Below, piece after piece: positions 26,425 to 35,886 of a DNA stretch of 64,000 bases. Within the stretch, counting starts at the first letter, position 1, and each line of letters begins with the position of its first letter. The translations under genes were made by a program, and so were the position numbers. Source of the stretch: Hahnella lacustris (lineage in GTDB: Bacteria > Pseudomonadota > Gammaproteobacteria > Burkholderiales > Burkholderiaceae_A). Where the stretch lies: positions 2,046,001 to 2,110,000 of the forward strand of contig OZ239148.1 in NCBI GenBank assembly GCA_965194655.1, read 5' to 3'. The notes beneath the pieces are model-generated. The model was not told the origin of the DNA. It was given only the letters and a program-made list of their open reading frames with translations, and did no database searches.

Positions 26425-27317
26425 CGCGCCCACGCCAGCGGAGCCTCTGAGAGCTGTTCGAAGGCTCGCTCACGCCACTGGTCTGGCTTGGCCATGAGCG
26501 CTCGGAGCAGCTGATTATTGAGTCCGTGTCCAGATTTATAAGCCGAATAGCGCGCCATGAGGGGGCGCCCCAAAACATAGAGGTCGCCAATCGCATCAAG
26601 GGCCTTGTGCATCGCGAATTCATCCGGCCGCCGCAGCCCCTCTGGATTCAGCACACGGGTCTCATCGAGCACGATGGCATTGTCCATACTGCCCCCAAGT
26701 GCCAGTCCCCGTGAGCGAAGAAAGTCCACATCGCGCATGAAACCGAAAGTCCGAGCCCGGGCGATGACCGACTGAAACTCTGTCTCCGCAAAGTCAATGT
26801 GCACCTCCTGCCCCGTCTGATCGATGGCGGGATGCTGAAAATCAATCGTGAAATCCAGCCGGAAGCCGAAGTAGGGCTCCAGTCGCGCCCATTTGTCGCC
26901 CTCCCGAACCTCGATGGGCTCGAGCACCTCCACAAAACGTTTGGGAGTGGACTGCTCCTGCACGCCTGCCGACCGGATCAGGTGGACGAAGCTGGCAGCA
27001 CTGCCGTCCATGATGGGAACCTCCGGGGCATCGACCTCAATCACCAGGTTGTCGATTCCGAGCCCCGAGAGGGCAGACATCAAATGCTCGACAGTCGAGA
27101 CCCTCACGGCGCCCTGGGACACCGTGGAGGCCATCTGCGTGTCTCCCACGGCGGCCGCATCCGCTCGGACTTCGTTGGGCTCAGGCAGGTCTGTTCGCCG
27201 AAAGACGATTCCGTGGTCTGCCGGAGCAGGCCTGAGCCCGAGGCGGACACGCTGCCCGGAGTGAAGGCCCAGGCCTTCGGCATGAACTTCCGAGCGCAGC
27301 GTGCGTTGTCTGAGCAT
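26385..27317 (-). CDS. lpxC: UDP-3-O-acyl-N-acetylglucosamine deacetylase
   Basis: LpxC performs the committed step of lipid A synthesis. Zinc ligands and catalytic residues are in place: Glu77-His78 (TVEHLMSAL), His237 and Asp241 (FAMHKALDAIGD) and His264 (SGHGLNNQ). The protein is 310 residues long and begins LRQRTLRSEVHAEGLGLHSG, the standard start. It lies between a peroxiredoxin gene and dciA, one gene away from the end of the dcw cluster, as in many Gram-negative genomes. Conclusion: an outer membrane with lipid A is present. Confidence 0.97.
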   Translation of the reverse strand: MLRQRTLRSEVHAEGLGLHSGQRVRLGLRPAPADHGIVFRRTDLPEPNEVRADAAAVGDTQMASTVSQGAVRVSTVEHLMSALSGLGIDNLVIEVDAPEVPIMDGSAASFVHLIRSAGVQEQSTPKRFVEVLEPIEVREGDKWARLEPYFGFRLDFTIDFQHPAIDQTGQEVHIDFAETEFQSVIARARTFGFMRDVDFLRSRGLALGGSMDNAIVLDETRVLNPEGLRRPDEFAMHKALDAIGDLYVLGRPLMARYSAYKSGHGLNNQLLRALMAKPDQWRERAFEQLSEAPLAWARQWSWASSAASSL

Positions 27318-27334
27318 GTGGTTGCGGCGCGTGC

Positions 27335-27838
27335 TTAGAGCTGGGCGAGTACCGCCTCTGCGCTGCTCACGTCAAACTGGCCTGGCGCCTCCACCGAGAC
27401 CGTCTGCACTACGCCGTCGCGCACGATCATGGCATAGCGATTAGAGCGAATACCCAGGCCCCGGCCCGTGAGGTCGAGGGTCAGGTCGATGGCCTTGGAG
27501 AACTCGGCATTCCCGTCGCCAAACATTCTGACCTTGCCCTTCGTTCCCAGCTCACGACCCCAGGCTCCCATCACGAACGCATCATTCACCGAGACACACC
27601 AGATCTCATCCACGCCCTTGGCCTTCAGGGCATCGGCATGGGTGACATATCCGGGGACGTGCTTGGCAGAACAGGTGGGGGTGAAAGCGCCGGGCAGGCC
27701 AAAAATCACAATGGTCTTGCCGCGGACCAGGTCAGAGACCTGAAAGGCATTCGGGCCGACGGAGCAGCCCGGTGTTTCATCTTCAATAAATTCGTAAAGG
27801 GTGATGTTGGGCAGTGCTTGCCCTGCTTGAATGGCCAT
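27335..27838 (-). CDS. Peroxiredoxin (Prx5-type)
   Basis: This is a cytoplasmic thiol peroxidase of 167 residues that reduces hydrogen peroxide and organic hydroperoxides. The peroxidatic cysteine is Cys56 in LPGAFTPTCSAKHVPGY, the Prx5 signature. Family-type VNDAFVMGAWG and RYAMIVRDGVV follow. A GGAG ribosome site precedes the ATG. It lies between ftsZ and lpxC and is separated from ftsZ by a strong hairpin, so it probably has its own promoter. Confidence 0.92.
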   Translation of the reverse strand: MAIQAGQALPNITLYEFIEDETPGCSVGPNAFQVSDLVRGKTIVIFGLPGAFTPTCSAKHVPGYVTHADALKAKGVDEIWCVSVNDAFVMGAWGRELGTKGKVRMFGDGNAEFSKAIDLTLDLTGRGLGIRSNRYAMIVRDGVVQTVSVEAPGQFDVSSAEAVLAQL

Positions 27839-27869
27839 AGCTGCTCCGAAAAAGTGAGTTCAAGAACGC

Positions 27870-27893
27870 ACCGAGGACAGGCAGGTCCTCGGT
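27870..27893 (-). terminator. Putative terminator at the end of the dcw cluster
   Basis: accgaggac and gtcctcggt form a perfect 9-bp stem with a 6-base loop, 34 bases after the ftsZ stop. No U-run follows directly (a TTTTT comes about 16 bases later), so termination may be partial. Confidence 0.55.
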
Positions 27894-27926
27894 ACGACTT
27901 GAGAGTGTGCCAGAGCAGCGCCGTCC

Positions 27927-29132
27927 TTAGTCCGCTTGTTTGCGCAGGAATGCAGGAATGTCCAGGCGGTCCATCCCCCCCTCCTCGAGCGCCATGACCC
28001 GAGCCGCAGCCTCGCTTCGTGCAGGCTGTCGCCAGATGGCTGGAGGCTCATACCCCTGATAACTCGGGGCTTGAGGGGCCACAGGCGGGGGAGGCTCAGC
28101 AGCCATCGCAACGGCATCGTGGGTTCCTGTGGCCTGGGCCATTCGGGGCTGGCTCATGGGAACCAGCGTCGGCTTGGCTCGGGTTTGTCCTAGTCCTGTT
28201 GCGACCACGGTCACGCGCATCTCATCACCAAGCGACTCGTCATACACGGTGCCGAAGATGATGGTGGCATCCTCCGCTGCGAACTGCCGAATGGCGTCCA
28301 TGGCCACTCGAGTCTCCTTGAGCTTGAGGCTCTCGCTGGCGGTGATGTTGACGAGAATACCCCGCGCACCGGAGAGGTCCACGCCCTCCAGCAATGGGCT
28401 GCGAACGGCCTGCTCTGCAGCCACACGTGCCCGGTCAGGACCGGTCGCAGTGGCCGTTCCCATCATGGCCTTGCCCTGCTCGCTCATGACGGTTTTCACG
28501 TCCTCGAAGTCCACGTTCACCAAGCCCTCAACATTGATGATCTCGGCGATGCCGGCCACAGCCTTGTTGAGTACGTCATCTGCCGCGGCAAAGGCCTCTT
28601 TCTGAGTCACATCGTCGCCGAGCAGCTCTTCAAGCTTCTCGTTGAGGATGACGATCAAAGAGTCGACCTGTCCTTCAAGCTCGGCCAGACCGGTCTCTGC
28701 AGACTTCATGCGCCGTCCACCCTCGAAGGAGAAGGGGCGTGTCACCACGGCCACGGTCAGAGCACCCAATTCCTTGGCCACTTCCGCCACGACGGGTGCG
28801 GCGCCCGTTCCGGTGCCGCCGCCCATGCCCGCGGTGATAAAGACCATATGAGCACCACGAAGGGCCTCAGCAATGCGCTCGCGATCGGCCTGCGCAGCAG
28901 CACGGCCTGCCTCAGGCTTTGCGCCTGCGCCCAGGCCCGTTCCGCCCAGCTGCAAGACCTGGTGCGCCTTGGATTTCGCCAGGGCCTGAGCATCGGTATT
29001 GGCGCAGATGAACTCCACGCCTTGCACGCCTCTTTCAATCATGTGGTGCACAGCGTTTCCGCCGGCCCCTCCTACGCCCACCACCTTAATGACAGTGCCG
29101 AGCGGTTCCGTCTCTAGCATTTCAAAGCCCAT
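27927..29132 (-). CDS. ftsZ: Cell division GTPase FtsZ
   Basis: FtsZ polymerises into the division ring. The 401-residue protein from ATG 29132, chosen for its AAGGAG site seven bases upstream, carries the GTP motif GMGGGTGTGAA (residues 102-112) and NTDAQAL. The catalytic T7-loop region and the conserved C-terminal peptide DRLDIPAFLRKQAD follow, the latter binding FtsA and ZapD. The linker before the tail is proline/alanine rich. It is the last gene of the dcw cluster, 22 bases after ftsA. Confidence 0.98.
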   Translation of the reverse strand: MGFEMLETEPLGTVIKVVGVGGAGGNAVHHMIERGVQGVEFICANTDAQALAKSKAHQVLQLGGTGLGAGAKPEAGRAAAQADRERIAEALRGAHMVFITAGMGGGTGTGAAPVVAEVAKELGALTVAVVTRPFSFEGGRRMKSAETGLAELEGQVDSLIVILNEKLEELLGDDVTQKEAFAAADDVLNKAVAGIAEIINVEGLVNVDFEDVKTVMSEQGKAMMGTATATGPDRARVAAEQAVRSPLLEGVDLSGARGILVNITASESLKLKETRVAMDAIRQFAAEDATIIFGTVYDESLGDEMRVTVVATGLGQTRAKPTLVPMSQPRMAQATGTHDAVAMAAEPPPPVAPQAPSYQGYEPPAIWRQPARSEAAARVMALEEGGMDRLDIPAFLRKQAD

Positions 29133-29154
29133 TTGCACACTCCTTTTCGAATCT

Positions 29155-30387
29155 TCAGAAATTGCCCAAAAACCATGACTTCATGCGCTGGAAGGTGTCC
29201 CGGAATGATCCGGTCTGCCTGTCCACCGGTTCCCCGCGCGCGACTTGCCGCCTTGCCTCCTCCAACAACCCCATGGCGGTGGCATACCGTGGGGTGCAGA
29301 CCACGTCCGCGAGGTTGCCCCGATAGCTGGGGCTGGCCACGCGAACCTGTTTCAGAAATACGTCCTCTCCGAGCTCGACCATGCCGGGCAGCTGGGCGCT
29401 TCCTCCGGTCAAGACGATGCCGCTCGAGAGAAGCTCCTCAAAACCACTCTCACGGATCACTTGAGCCACGAGCGAAAAGAGCTCCTCTACCCGAGGCTCG
29501 ATCACTGCAGCGAGGGCCTGATGCGAGAGCATGCGAGGGCCCCGATCACCGAGGCCAGGCACTTCAAAGCTTGCTGTCGCGTCAGCCAGGGTCTGCTTGG
29601 CCACACCGTGCCGGCGCTTGATGTCCTCGGCATCCTTCGTGGGGGTGCGAAGCGCCATTGCAATGTCATTGGTGATCTGATCACCCGCAATCGGAATCAC
29701 CGCAGTGTGGCGAATGGAACCGCCGGAGAAGATGGCAATGTCGGTGGTGCCGCCACCGATGTCGACGAGGGCAACGCCCAGCTCACGCTCATCCTCTGTC
29801 AGCACCGAATGGGCAGAGGCCAGCGGCTGGAGAATGAGCTCCTCGACCTCAAGGCCGCAGCGTCGAATACATTTGATGATGTTCTGGGCTGCGCTGACCG
29901 CACCTGTGACGATGTGGACGCGCACCTCAAGACGCACCCCACTCATGCCCAGAGGCTGCCGAATGTCCTCTTGGCCATCAATGATGTACTCCTGCGCCAG
30001 CACGTGCAGCATCTGCTGATCCGCCGGAATGCTCACCGCGGTGGCTGTCTCCATCACGCGGTCCACATCGGCTTGGCTCACTTCCTTGTCTTTGATCGCC
30101 ACCATGCCCGATGAGTTGAAGCTACGGATATGGCTGCCCGCAATGCCGGTCCAGACCGAGGCGACCTTACAGTCGGCCATCAGCTCAGCCTCCTCAAGCG
30201 CCTTTTGAATCGAGGCCACGGTTGCATCGATATTGACGACCACGCCCTTTTTGAGGCCATCGCTCTCGCTGTGTCCAAGGCCGATCACCTCCAGCCGACC
30301 GTCAGACTGCACCTCTGCAACCAGGGCGACAATCTTGGAGGTTCCAATGTCGAGGCCCACGAGGAGGCTCTTGGCGTCACGCGGCAT
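29155..30387 (-). CDS. ftsA: Cell division protein FtsA
   Basis: FtsA is an actin-like ATPase that tethers FtsZ to the membrane. The protein of 410 residues shows GLDIGTSKIVALVAE (phosphate 1) and VDIGGGTTDIAIF (phosphate 2). It ends in an amphipathic membrane helix (FQRMKSWFLGNF). It overlaps ftsQ by 11 bases and precedes ftsZ. Confidence 0.98.
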   Translation of the reverse strand: MPRDAKSLLVGLDIGTSKIVALVAEVQSDGRLEVIGLGHSESDGLKKGVVVNIDATVASIQKALEEAELMADCKVASVWTGIAGSHIRSFNSSGMVAIKDKEVSQADVDRVMETATAVSIPADQQMLHVLAQEYIIDGQEDIRQPLGMSGVRLEVRVHIVTGAVSAAQNIIKCIRRCGLEVEELILQPLASAHSVLTEDERELGVALVDIGGGTTDIAIFSGGSIRHTAVIPIAGDQITNDIAMALRTPTKDAEDIKRRHGVAKQTLADATASFEVPGLGDRGPRMLSHQALAAVIEPRVEELFSLVAQVIRESGFEELLSSGIVLTGGSAQLPGMVELGEDVFLKQVRVASPSYRGNLADVVCTPRYATAMGLLEEARRQVARGEPVDRQTGSFRDTFQRMKSWFLGNF

Positions 30388-31234
30388 GTTGTTGTCCTTG
30401 AATGAGTCGATGGAGGCAATTGGGGAGGGCGGGCTCGACGGTGTGGGCCGAGGCAGCCGTCTGGTTCGAAGTCAGAAAGGCGAATCCATTGGCGTAACGC
30501 AGGTCCACCCGAACAAAGGCTGAATGGCCAGAGGACTGCTGGGCCATGCGTTGCATCACTTGACTCAGTGCATCGAGGCGTTGATCCCAGGGCGTGGGCA
30601 GCTCGTCCTGCCCGAGGGCCACCTCCAAGCCATGGCCAAGGCTGACCTGCCAGGCGAATTGGTCGGAGAGCGTGAGGCCTTTGAGCGTAAAGCCGTAGGA
30701 CTCGAGCACACGCTGCGTCTGTGCAGCGCGTGTGAGAACCCGAGACTGACTCCCCACGGGTCCCGCAAGCTCCACCAAGCGACAGCCATAGAGAGACTCA
30801 GACTCAGTCTGCGCCCAAGCGCGATCCGCGGTGAAGAGTTCGCCCTGACGATTCAAAAGCCGCCCATCGCGCCAGGCCGCCACAGGCTCATGCTCTTGAA
30901 TCTGGAGAAGAAAGCGATTGGGCCAGACTCGACGGAGGCTGACCTCGCGCACCCAGGGGTGATCATCAAGCGCATCTCGAATGGGGGCGAGCGGGGTCGC
31001 CAAAACGCTTCCGGCCAGCCCGCGCTCGAGGGCCTCTCGGATGTCAGCATCCTGAACATGAAGCAGACCGGTCTGAGGTGCGCGGACCTCCACCCATTTC
31101 AGACTAAAGGTCTCTCGCTGGGCGAACCAGAGCAGCGCCGCAGAGACCAGGGCAGCGCTCCCCACCAAGAGAAGAGCGATGGCGGTGCGATTCATCCAGG
31201 TCGGACTCGACCAGAAGGCCATCAACGGGTTCAT
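30377..31234 (-). CDS. ftsQ: Cell division protein FtsQ
   Basis: FtsQ is a bitopic inner-membrane protein that scaffolds FtsB/FtsL. A short cytoplasmic N-terminus is followed by one membrane helix (about residues 17-38) and a periplasmic POTRA domain (SLKWVEVRAPQTGLLHV onward). A beta domain containing HPWVREVSLRRVWPNRF comes next. It has 285 residues. Start overlaps the ddl stop (ATGA). Sequence conservation is modest but the position between ddl and ftsA is decisive. Confidence 0.95.
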   Translation of the reverse strand: MNPLMAFWSSPTWMNRTAIALLLVGSAALVSAALLWFAQRETFSLKWVEVRAPQTGLLHVQDADIREALERGLAGSVLATPLAPIRDALDDHPWVREVSLRRVWPNRFLLQIQEHEPVAAWRDGRLLNRQGELFTADRAWAQTESESLYGCRLVELAGPVGSQSRVLTRAAQTQRVLESYGFTLKGLTLSDQFAWQVSLGHGLEVALGQDELPTPWDQRLDALSQVMQRMAQQSSGHSAFVRVDLRYANGFAFLTSNQTAASAHTVEPALPNCLHRLIQGQQHAA

Positions 31235-32196
31235 GTGACCACTCCCGACGCATGAAGCTTGAGCCGAGCCCCCGCGAGAATTTCAAGGCATAGGTCGCCG
31301 AAATCCATTCCCGCCGCCCGAGCTGCCATGGGAACCAGCGAATGACTGGTCATGCCCGGCGAGGTGTTGATCTCCAAAAACATGGGCTGCTGGCCCTCTT
31401 GCCAGAGCACATCGGCACGCGCCCAACCCTCGCATCCAATCGCCTCAAAGGCTCGGCACGCGAGATCCTGAATGGTCTGCGTGACGGATGGAGGGAGATC
31501 GGCAGGACAGTGATACCGCACGACATCAGTGAAGTACTTGTTCTGATAGTCGTAGTCGCCGGCAGGTGCCACAATTTCCACAATGGGCAGCGCACGAACC
31601 GGGCTTCCGGGCGTGCCCCCCAGCAAGGCAACGGTGAGCTCCCGCCCCTGCACAAAGGCCTCTGCCAAGGCCTGGCGGTCATAGCGGGTCGCCAGCGCGA
31701 TGGCCTCATTGAGGCCGTCGGACAGGCTCAGACGCGTCATGCCCAGAGACGACCCCTCCCGCAGAGGCTTGACCACCATGGGCAGGCCGACGGTCTCAAG
31801 CACGTCCCGCGGGGATGACGAGGCATCCACTGGCATGAACCGAGGTGTCGGAACGCCGCAGGTGCTCCAGATCCGCTTGGTCATGGCCTTGTCCATCGCC
31901 AAGGCCGATGCCATCACCCCCGACCCCGTGTAGGGGATCTTGAGCAGCTCAAGGGCCCCCTGTACAGCACCGTCCTCGCCGTAGCGGCCATGAAGGGCCA
32001 CAAAGGCACGGTCGACCTCCAGCTCACGCAGCATCTCCATGGGCTGCTCCGCAGGGTCGAAGGGGAAGGCCTGAACCCCTTTGGCCTCGAGCGCTTCCAG
32101 AACCCCCTGACCCGACATCATCGACACCTCGCGCTCAGCGGAATGCCCACCGCACAGCACCGCCACCCGCCCGAAATCAGCCTTCATGGCTTGCAT
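31231..32196 (-). CDS. ddl: D-alanine--D-alanine ligase
   Basis: Ddl joins two D-alanines for the peptidoglycan stem peptide. The ATP-grasp fold shows VAVLCGGHSAEREVS near the start, VKPLREGSSLGM in the middle and FLEINTSPGMTSHSLVP near the end. The start is ambiguous: ATG 32196 has a G-rich site four bases upstream, while ATG 32187 forms an ATGA overlap with the murC stop. A longer open frame inside murC is not supported. About 321 residues. Confidence 0.95.
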   Translation of the reverse strand: MQAMKADFGRVAVLCGGHSAEREVSMMSGQGVLEALEAKGVQAFPFDPAEQPMEMLRELEVDRAFVALHGRYGEDGAVQGALELLKIPYTGSGVMASALAMDKAMTKRIWSTCGVPTPRFMPVDASSSPRDVLETVGLPMVVKPLREGSSLGMTRLSLSDGLNEAIALATRYDRQALAEAFVQGRELTVALLGGTPGSPVRALPIVEIVAPAGDYDYQNKYFTDVVRYHCPADLPPSVTQTIQDLACRAFEAIGCEGWARADVLWQEGQQPMFLEINTSPGMTSHSLVPMAARAAGMDFGDLCLEILAGARLKLHASGVVT

Positions 32197-33596
32197 ACAT
32201 CCCCCTGAGCCTGTTGGACGGAGAGGAGCTTTGCGGGCATCGACCCGATGGAGCCCGCACCCATGGTGACCAGGACATCGCCATCGCGACAAACCGCACA
32301 CAGGGCCTCTTGCAAGTGATCAGGACCCTCGATGAGCACAGGATCGATCCGACCCAGCTGACGGATAGCCCGGGCCAATGACCGCCCATCCGCTGCCGGG
32401 ATGGGCTGTTCACCAGCCGCATAGACTTCCGTGAGGACCAAGAGGTCCGGTCCATGAGAGAGCACCCGGACAAAGTCATCAAAAAGATCCCGAGTTCGGC
32501 TGTACCGATGGGGCTGAAACGCCAACACCAGACGACGACCCGGAAAGGCCCCACGCACTGCGGAGAGCGTCGCCTCAATTTCAACGGGATGGTGGCCGTA
32601 GTCATCGACCAAGTCGACAGCCCCCCCTTGAATCGTCACGGGACCCCAATGCTGCAGGCGACGTCCGACGCCTTTGAACTGGGCGAGGGCTGAGAGCACG
32701 GCCGAATCCGGCACACCAAACTCTTGGGCCACCCCAATGGCTGCGAGTGCGTTGAGCACATTGTGGTGACCTGGAAGATTCAGCCTCACCTCGAGCGCGG
32801 GCTGGCCATCTCGCTGAAGCTCAAATCGCATGCCCATGCCATCCGGACGAATGGCATCCGCGCGGAGATCGGCCTCCGATGACACGCCGTAGGTGACCAC
32901 GGGCCGAGACAAAAACGGCAAGATCTCACGAACATGGCGATCGTCTTGACAGGCAATAACCGTCCCATAGAAGGGCAGACGCTGCGTGAAAGAGATGAAG
33001 GCCTGCTTGAGCCTTGCCATATCGTGGCCGTAGGTCTCCATGTGGTCAGCGTCAATGTTGGTGATCACCGCCAACATGGGAGAGAGGTTCAGGAATGAGC
33101 CATCCGATTCGTCGGCCTCGGCCACGAATGCCTCGCCCAATCCGAGACGGGCATTGGCCCCTGCGCTGTTTAATCGACCCCCAATCACAAAGGTCGGATC
33201 CAGGCCAGCCTCCGCAAGAATGCTCGCCACCAGACTCGTGGTGGTGGTCTTTCCATGGGTGCCAGCGATGGCAATTCCTTGCTTGAGCCTCATCAGCTCC
33301 CCGAGCATGGACGCGCGCGGCACCACAGGCACCTTGGCTGCCCTGGCCGCCAGAAGCTCCGGGTTGTCTGATTTCACAGCGCTGGAGACCACCACTGCAT
33401 CTGCTCCCGCAATATGCTCTCGAGCATGGCCGACAAAGACCCGCGCCCCAAGTGCGCTCAAGCGTTCGCTCACGGCAGAGGCCTGCAGATCGGAGCCCTG
33501 AATCGCATAGCCCTGATTGAGCAATACCTCAGCAATCCCCGACATGCCGGAGCCTCCGATGCCAATGAAGTGGAGGGTCTTGATCTTGTGTTTCAA
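32184..33596 (-). CDS. murC: UDP-N-acetylmuramate--L-alanine ligase
   Basis: MurC adds L-alanine to UDP-MurNAc in the cytoplasm. GIGGSGMSG (residues 12-20) is the N-terminal signature and GTHGKTTT (112-119) the ATP loop; HNVLNALAAIGVA marks the central domain. The start is a TTG that overlaps the murG stop (TTGA). The residues after it (KHKIKTLHFIGIGG) match the family start, so the TTG is accepted. It has 470 residues. Confidence 0.96.
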   Translation of the reverse strand: MKHKIKTLHFIGIGGSGMSGIAEVLLNQGYAIQGSDLQASAVSERLSALGARVFVGHAREHIAGADAVVVSSAVKSDNPELLAARAAKVPVVPRASMLGELMRLKQGIAIAGTHGKTTTTSLVASILAEAGLDPTFVIGGRLNSAGANARLGLGEAFVAEADESDGSFLNLSPMLAVITNIDADHMETYGHDMARLKQAFISFTQRLPFYGTVIACQDDRHVREILPFLSRPVVTYGVSSEADLRADAIRPDGMGMRFELQRDGQPALEVRLNLPGHHNVLNALAAIGVAQEFGVPDSAVLSALAQFKGVGRRLQHWGPVTIQGGAVDLVDDYGHHPVEIEATLSAVRGAFPGRRLVLAFQPHRYSRTRDLFDDFVRVLSHGPDLLVLTEVYAAGEQPIPAADGRSLARAIRQLGRIDPVLIEGPDHLQEALCAVCRDGDVLVTMGAGSIGSMPAKLLSVQQAQGDVCKP

Positions 33597-34687
33597 ACCG
33601 ATGGCTCCATCAGAAAAGGCAAGGCCAGTGAGACCAGGCGCTCGGTCGCCTGCTCGGGTCGCGCTGCTGCGGCCAGTCTGCTGAGATGAGACCGAGTCAT
33701 CTGACTCAGGGCGCGCAGCACTTGCTCATTAAAGTCGTGGGCATGCTGGGGAATCATCTGGGCAAGGCCCAGTGAGACCATGGCCTGCGCATTGGCAGTC
33801 TGGTGATCATCGATGGCCGTGGGGAGGGGGATGAGCAGTGCAGGCAGCCCCAGTTCGATCAACTCGGAGACGGTGGATGCCCCGGCTCGACAGATCACGC
33901 AGTCCGCCCAGGTGTAGGCCGCAGCCATATCCTCAATAAACGCGTCTACGCGAACGGACTTCAGCGCAGCCTGAGCATCGTCGGTCCCATACGCCTGGCG
34001 AGTCTCGACTTCAGAGGCGGCGCCCGACTGATGCCAGACTTCCACACCCTCTGCAGCCCTCTGAGCCGCCTGGACCAGCAAAGCGGGAAGTGCTCGGTTC
34101 AGGGCCATTGCGCCAAGGCTTCCGCCCACCACGAGCACTCTGAGTGCGCCAGCGCGAGCAGAGATTCGAGGAGCACTTGGGCCCAAGGCCGCAATCTCGG
34201 GTCGCACCGGGTTACCCGTGAGAACAGCCGTCAAGGGAGCCGACCGTGTCACAGCGAAGCTCATCGCGACGACCGTGGCCCAGCCTGAGAGCAGTCGATT
34301 GGCTGACCCCATCACCGCGTTCTGCTCGTGAACCAGCAGCGGCAGGCCCTTGAGCCGACTCACCAGCCCGGCTGGCACGGTGACGTAGCCTCCAAAGGTC
34401 ATCACGACCCGAGGCCTCAAGCAGTCCATGAGCTGCCAGGTCTGCCGCAAGGCTCGAAGCAGCCTGAAGGGCAGTCCCAGCCATGCGCTGAACCCTTTGC
34501 CGCGCACCCCTTGGAACCCATGAAGAATGGTGAGCGGAATGCCGGCAGCAGCAGTGGTCCGAGCCTCAAGCCCCCGATCCGTGCCGAGCCAGTGGACCTC
34601 GAAGCCCCTAGCGCGCAGGGACTGGGCAACGGCCAAGGCTGGAAAGACATGGCCTCCTGTGCCGCCCGCTGCGATGAGCACCCTCAT
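33593..34687 (-). CDS. murG: Lipid II synthase (N-acetylglucosaminyltransferase) MurG
   Basis: MurG transfers GlcNAc to lipid I at the inner face of the membrane, giving lipid II. The GT-B glycosyltransferase shows AGGTGGHVFPALAVA at the N-terminus, HEQNAVMGSANRLLS, and the donor site CRAGASTVSELIELG followed by IPLPTAIDDHQTANA. It has 364 residues. Start and stop overlap ftsW and murC by 4 bases each, typical of the dcw cluster. Confidence 0.97.
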   Translation of the reverse strand: MRVLIAAGGTGGHVFPALAVAQSLRARGFEVHWLGTDRGLEARTTAAAGIPLTILHGFQGVRGKGFSAWLGLPFRLLRALRQTWQLMDCLRPRVVMTFGGYVTVPAGLVSRLKGLPLLVHEQNAVMGSANRLLSGWATVVAMSFAVTRSAPLTAVLTGNPVRPEIAALGPSAPRISARAGALRVLVVGGSLGAMALNRALPALLVQAAQRAAEGVEVWHQSGAASEVETRQAYGTDDAQAALKSVRVDAFIEDMAAAYTWADCVICRAGASTVSELIELGLPALLIPLPTAIDDHQTANAQAMVSLGLAQMIPQHAHDFNEQVLRALSQMTRSHLSRLAAAARPEQATERLVSLALPFLMEPSV

Positions 34688-35886
34688 GCCATCACCTCCC
34701 GTGCAGAGACGCGCCCAGACTCAGAGACCCGACCCCTGACTTGCCGTCGATTCTCGAGGTCAATACGCAACAGAATCCCCATGGCCAGGCAAACCACCAG
34801 CATGGAGCTCCCCCCATGGCTGATGAACGGGAGCGTCAGCCCCTTGGTGGGCAAAAGACCGGTGTTCACACCCGCGTGAATAAAGGTCTGAAGGCCAATC
34901 CAAACGCCGATTCCCTGAGCCACGAGCCCCGCAAAAAGCCGCTCTTGAGACATGGCCATGCGTCCGATCAAGAAGGCGCGGCGCACCACAAACCCAAATG
35001 CCACCAGGACAGAGGTGACCCCCACAAAGCCGAGCTCTTCACCAATCACGGCAAAGATAAAGTCGGTGTGCGGGAGAGGCAGATGGCCAAGCTTTGCCAC
35101 GCCGGTCCCGAGCCCAGACCCAAAAAAGCCCCCGTGACCAAAGGCAATGAGTGCACCACACAGCTGATACCCCGTGGTCTGCACATGGGCTGGGTCACAC
35201 GGCTGCAGGTATGAGATCAGGCGCATCAAGCGCCACGGTGTGAAATACACCATCAGCACGAAGAAGCCCACCATGAGGATCATCAAGGGCACGATCACCC
35301 TCAGGCTCATGCCCCCCAGAAAGAGAACCGTCGCCACCGTCATGGTGATCACCACGGTCGAGCCCAGGTCAGGCTGATAGAGCAAAAGGGCAATGACCAG
35401 AAGCATGAGGCTGCCAATGGGAATGAGGCCTCTCCAGACGTCTTGAATCATGCGGTCTTGCCTGCGCACCGCGTAGGCGGCAGCAAAGATCAAGGCAAAG
35501 ACCTTCATGAGCTCGGAGGGCTGAAGGGTCAGCGGACCCAGGGGAATGGCCCGAACCGCCCCATCTCGGATGAAGGCGGCGCCCCCGATGAGCTTGATGA
35601 GCGCCACGACCACCAGCAGGCCAATGCCGATCGCCAGCAGTGGGCCAGACACCCGCTCCAGCCATGCCGTGGGCACCCGAAGCATGAGCGCGAACACGGC
35701 AAGACCAATGGCGAGATGCATGGGATGGCCCCGCATCTGTCGCCAGAAGACCTCCTCTGCATTGGAGCTGGGCAGAGGTAGGTTGGCGGAATAGACCATC
35801 ACCAGTCCGAGCATGAGCAGGCCTAGAAAGACCGCCAACAAAGGGGTGTCCAGAGCGGCCTGCGAGCCCTTGTTTGGACCGATCAC
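34684..35886 (-). CDS. ftsW: Septal peptidoglycan polymerase FtsW
   Basis: FtsW is a SEDS-family glycosyltransferase with about ten membrane helices that polymerises lipid II at the septum with FtsI. Family signatures are LQPSELMKVF, YQPDLGSTVV and GLLPTKGLTLPFISHGGSS. GTG 35886 is taken as the start because it overlaps the murD stop (GTGA); a longer frame would lie in murD. It has 400 residues and a basic C-terminal tail. Confidence 0.96.
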   Translation of the reverse strand: MIGPNKGSQAALDTPLLAVFLGLLMLGLVMVYSANLPLPSSNAEEVFWRQMRGHPMHLAIGLAVFALMLRVPTAWLERVSGPLLAIGIGLLVVVALIKLIGGAAFIRDGAVRAIPLGPLTLQPSELMKVFALIFAAAYAVRRQDRMIQDVWRGLIPIGSLMLLVIALLLYQPDLGSTVVITMTVATVLFLGGMSLRVIVPLMILMVGFFVLMVYFTPWRLMRLISYLQPCDPAHVQTTGYQLCGALIAFGHGGFFGSGLGTGVAKLGHLPLPHTDFIFAVIGEELGFVGVTSVLVAFGFVVRRAFLIGRMAMSQERLFAGLVAQGIGVWIGLQTFIHAGVNTGLLPTKGLTLPFISHGGSSMLVVCLAMGILLRIDLENRRQVRGRVSESGRVSAREVMA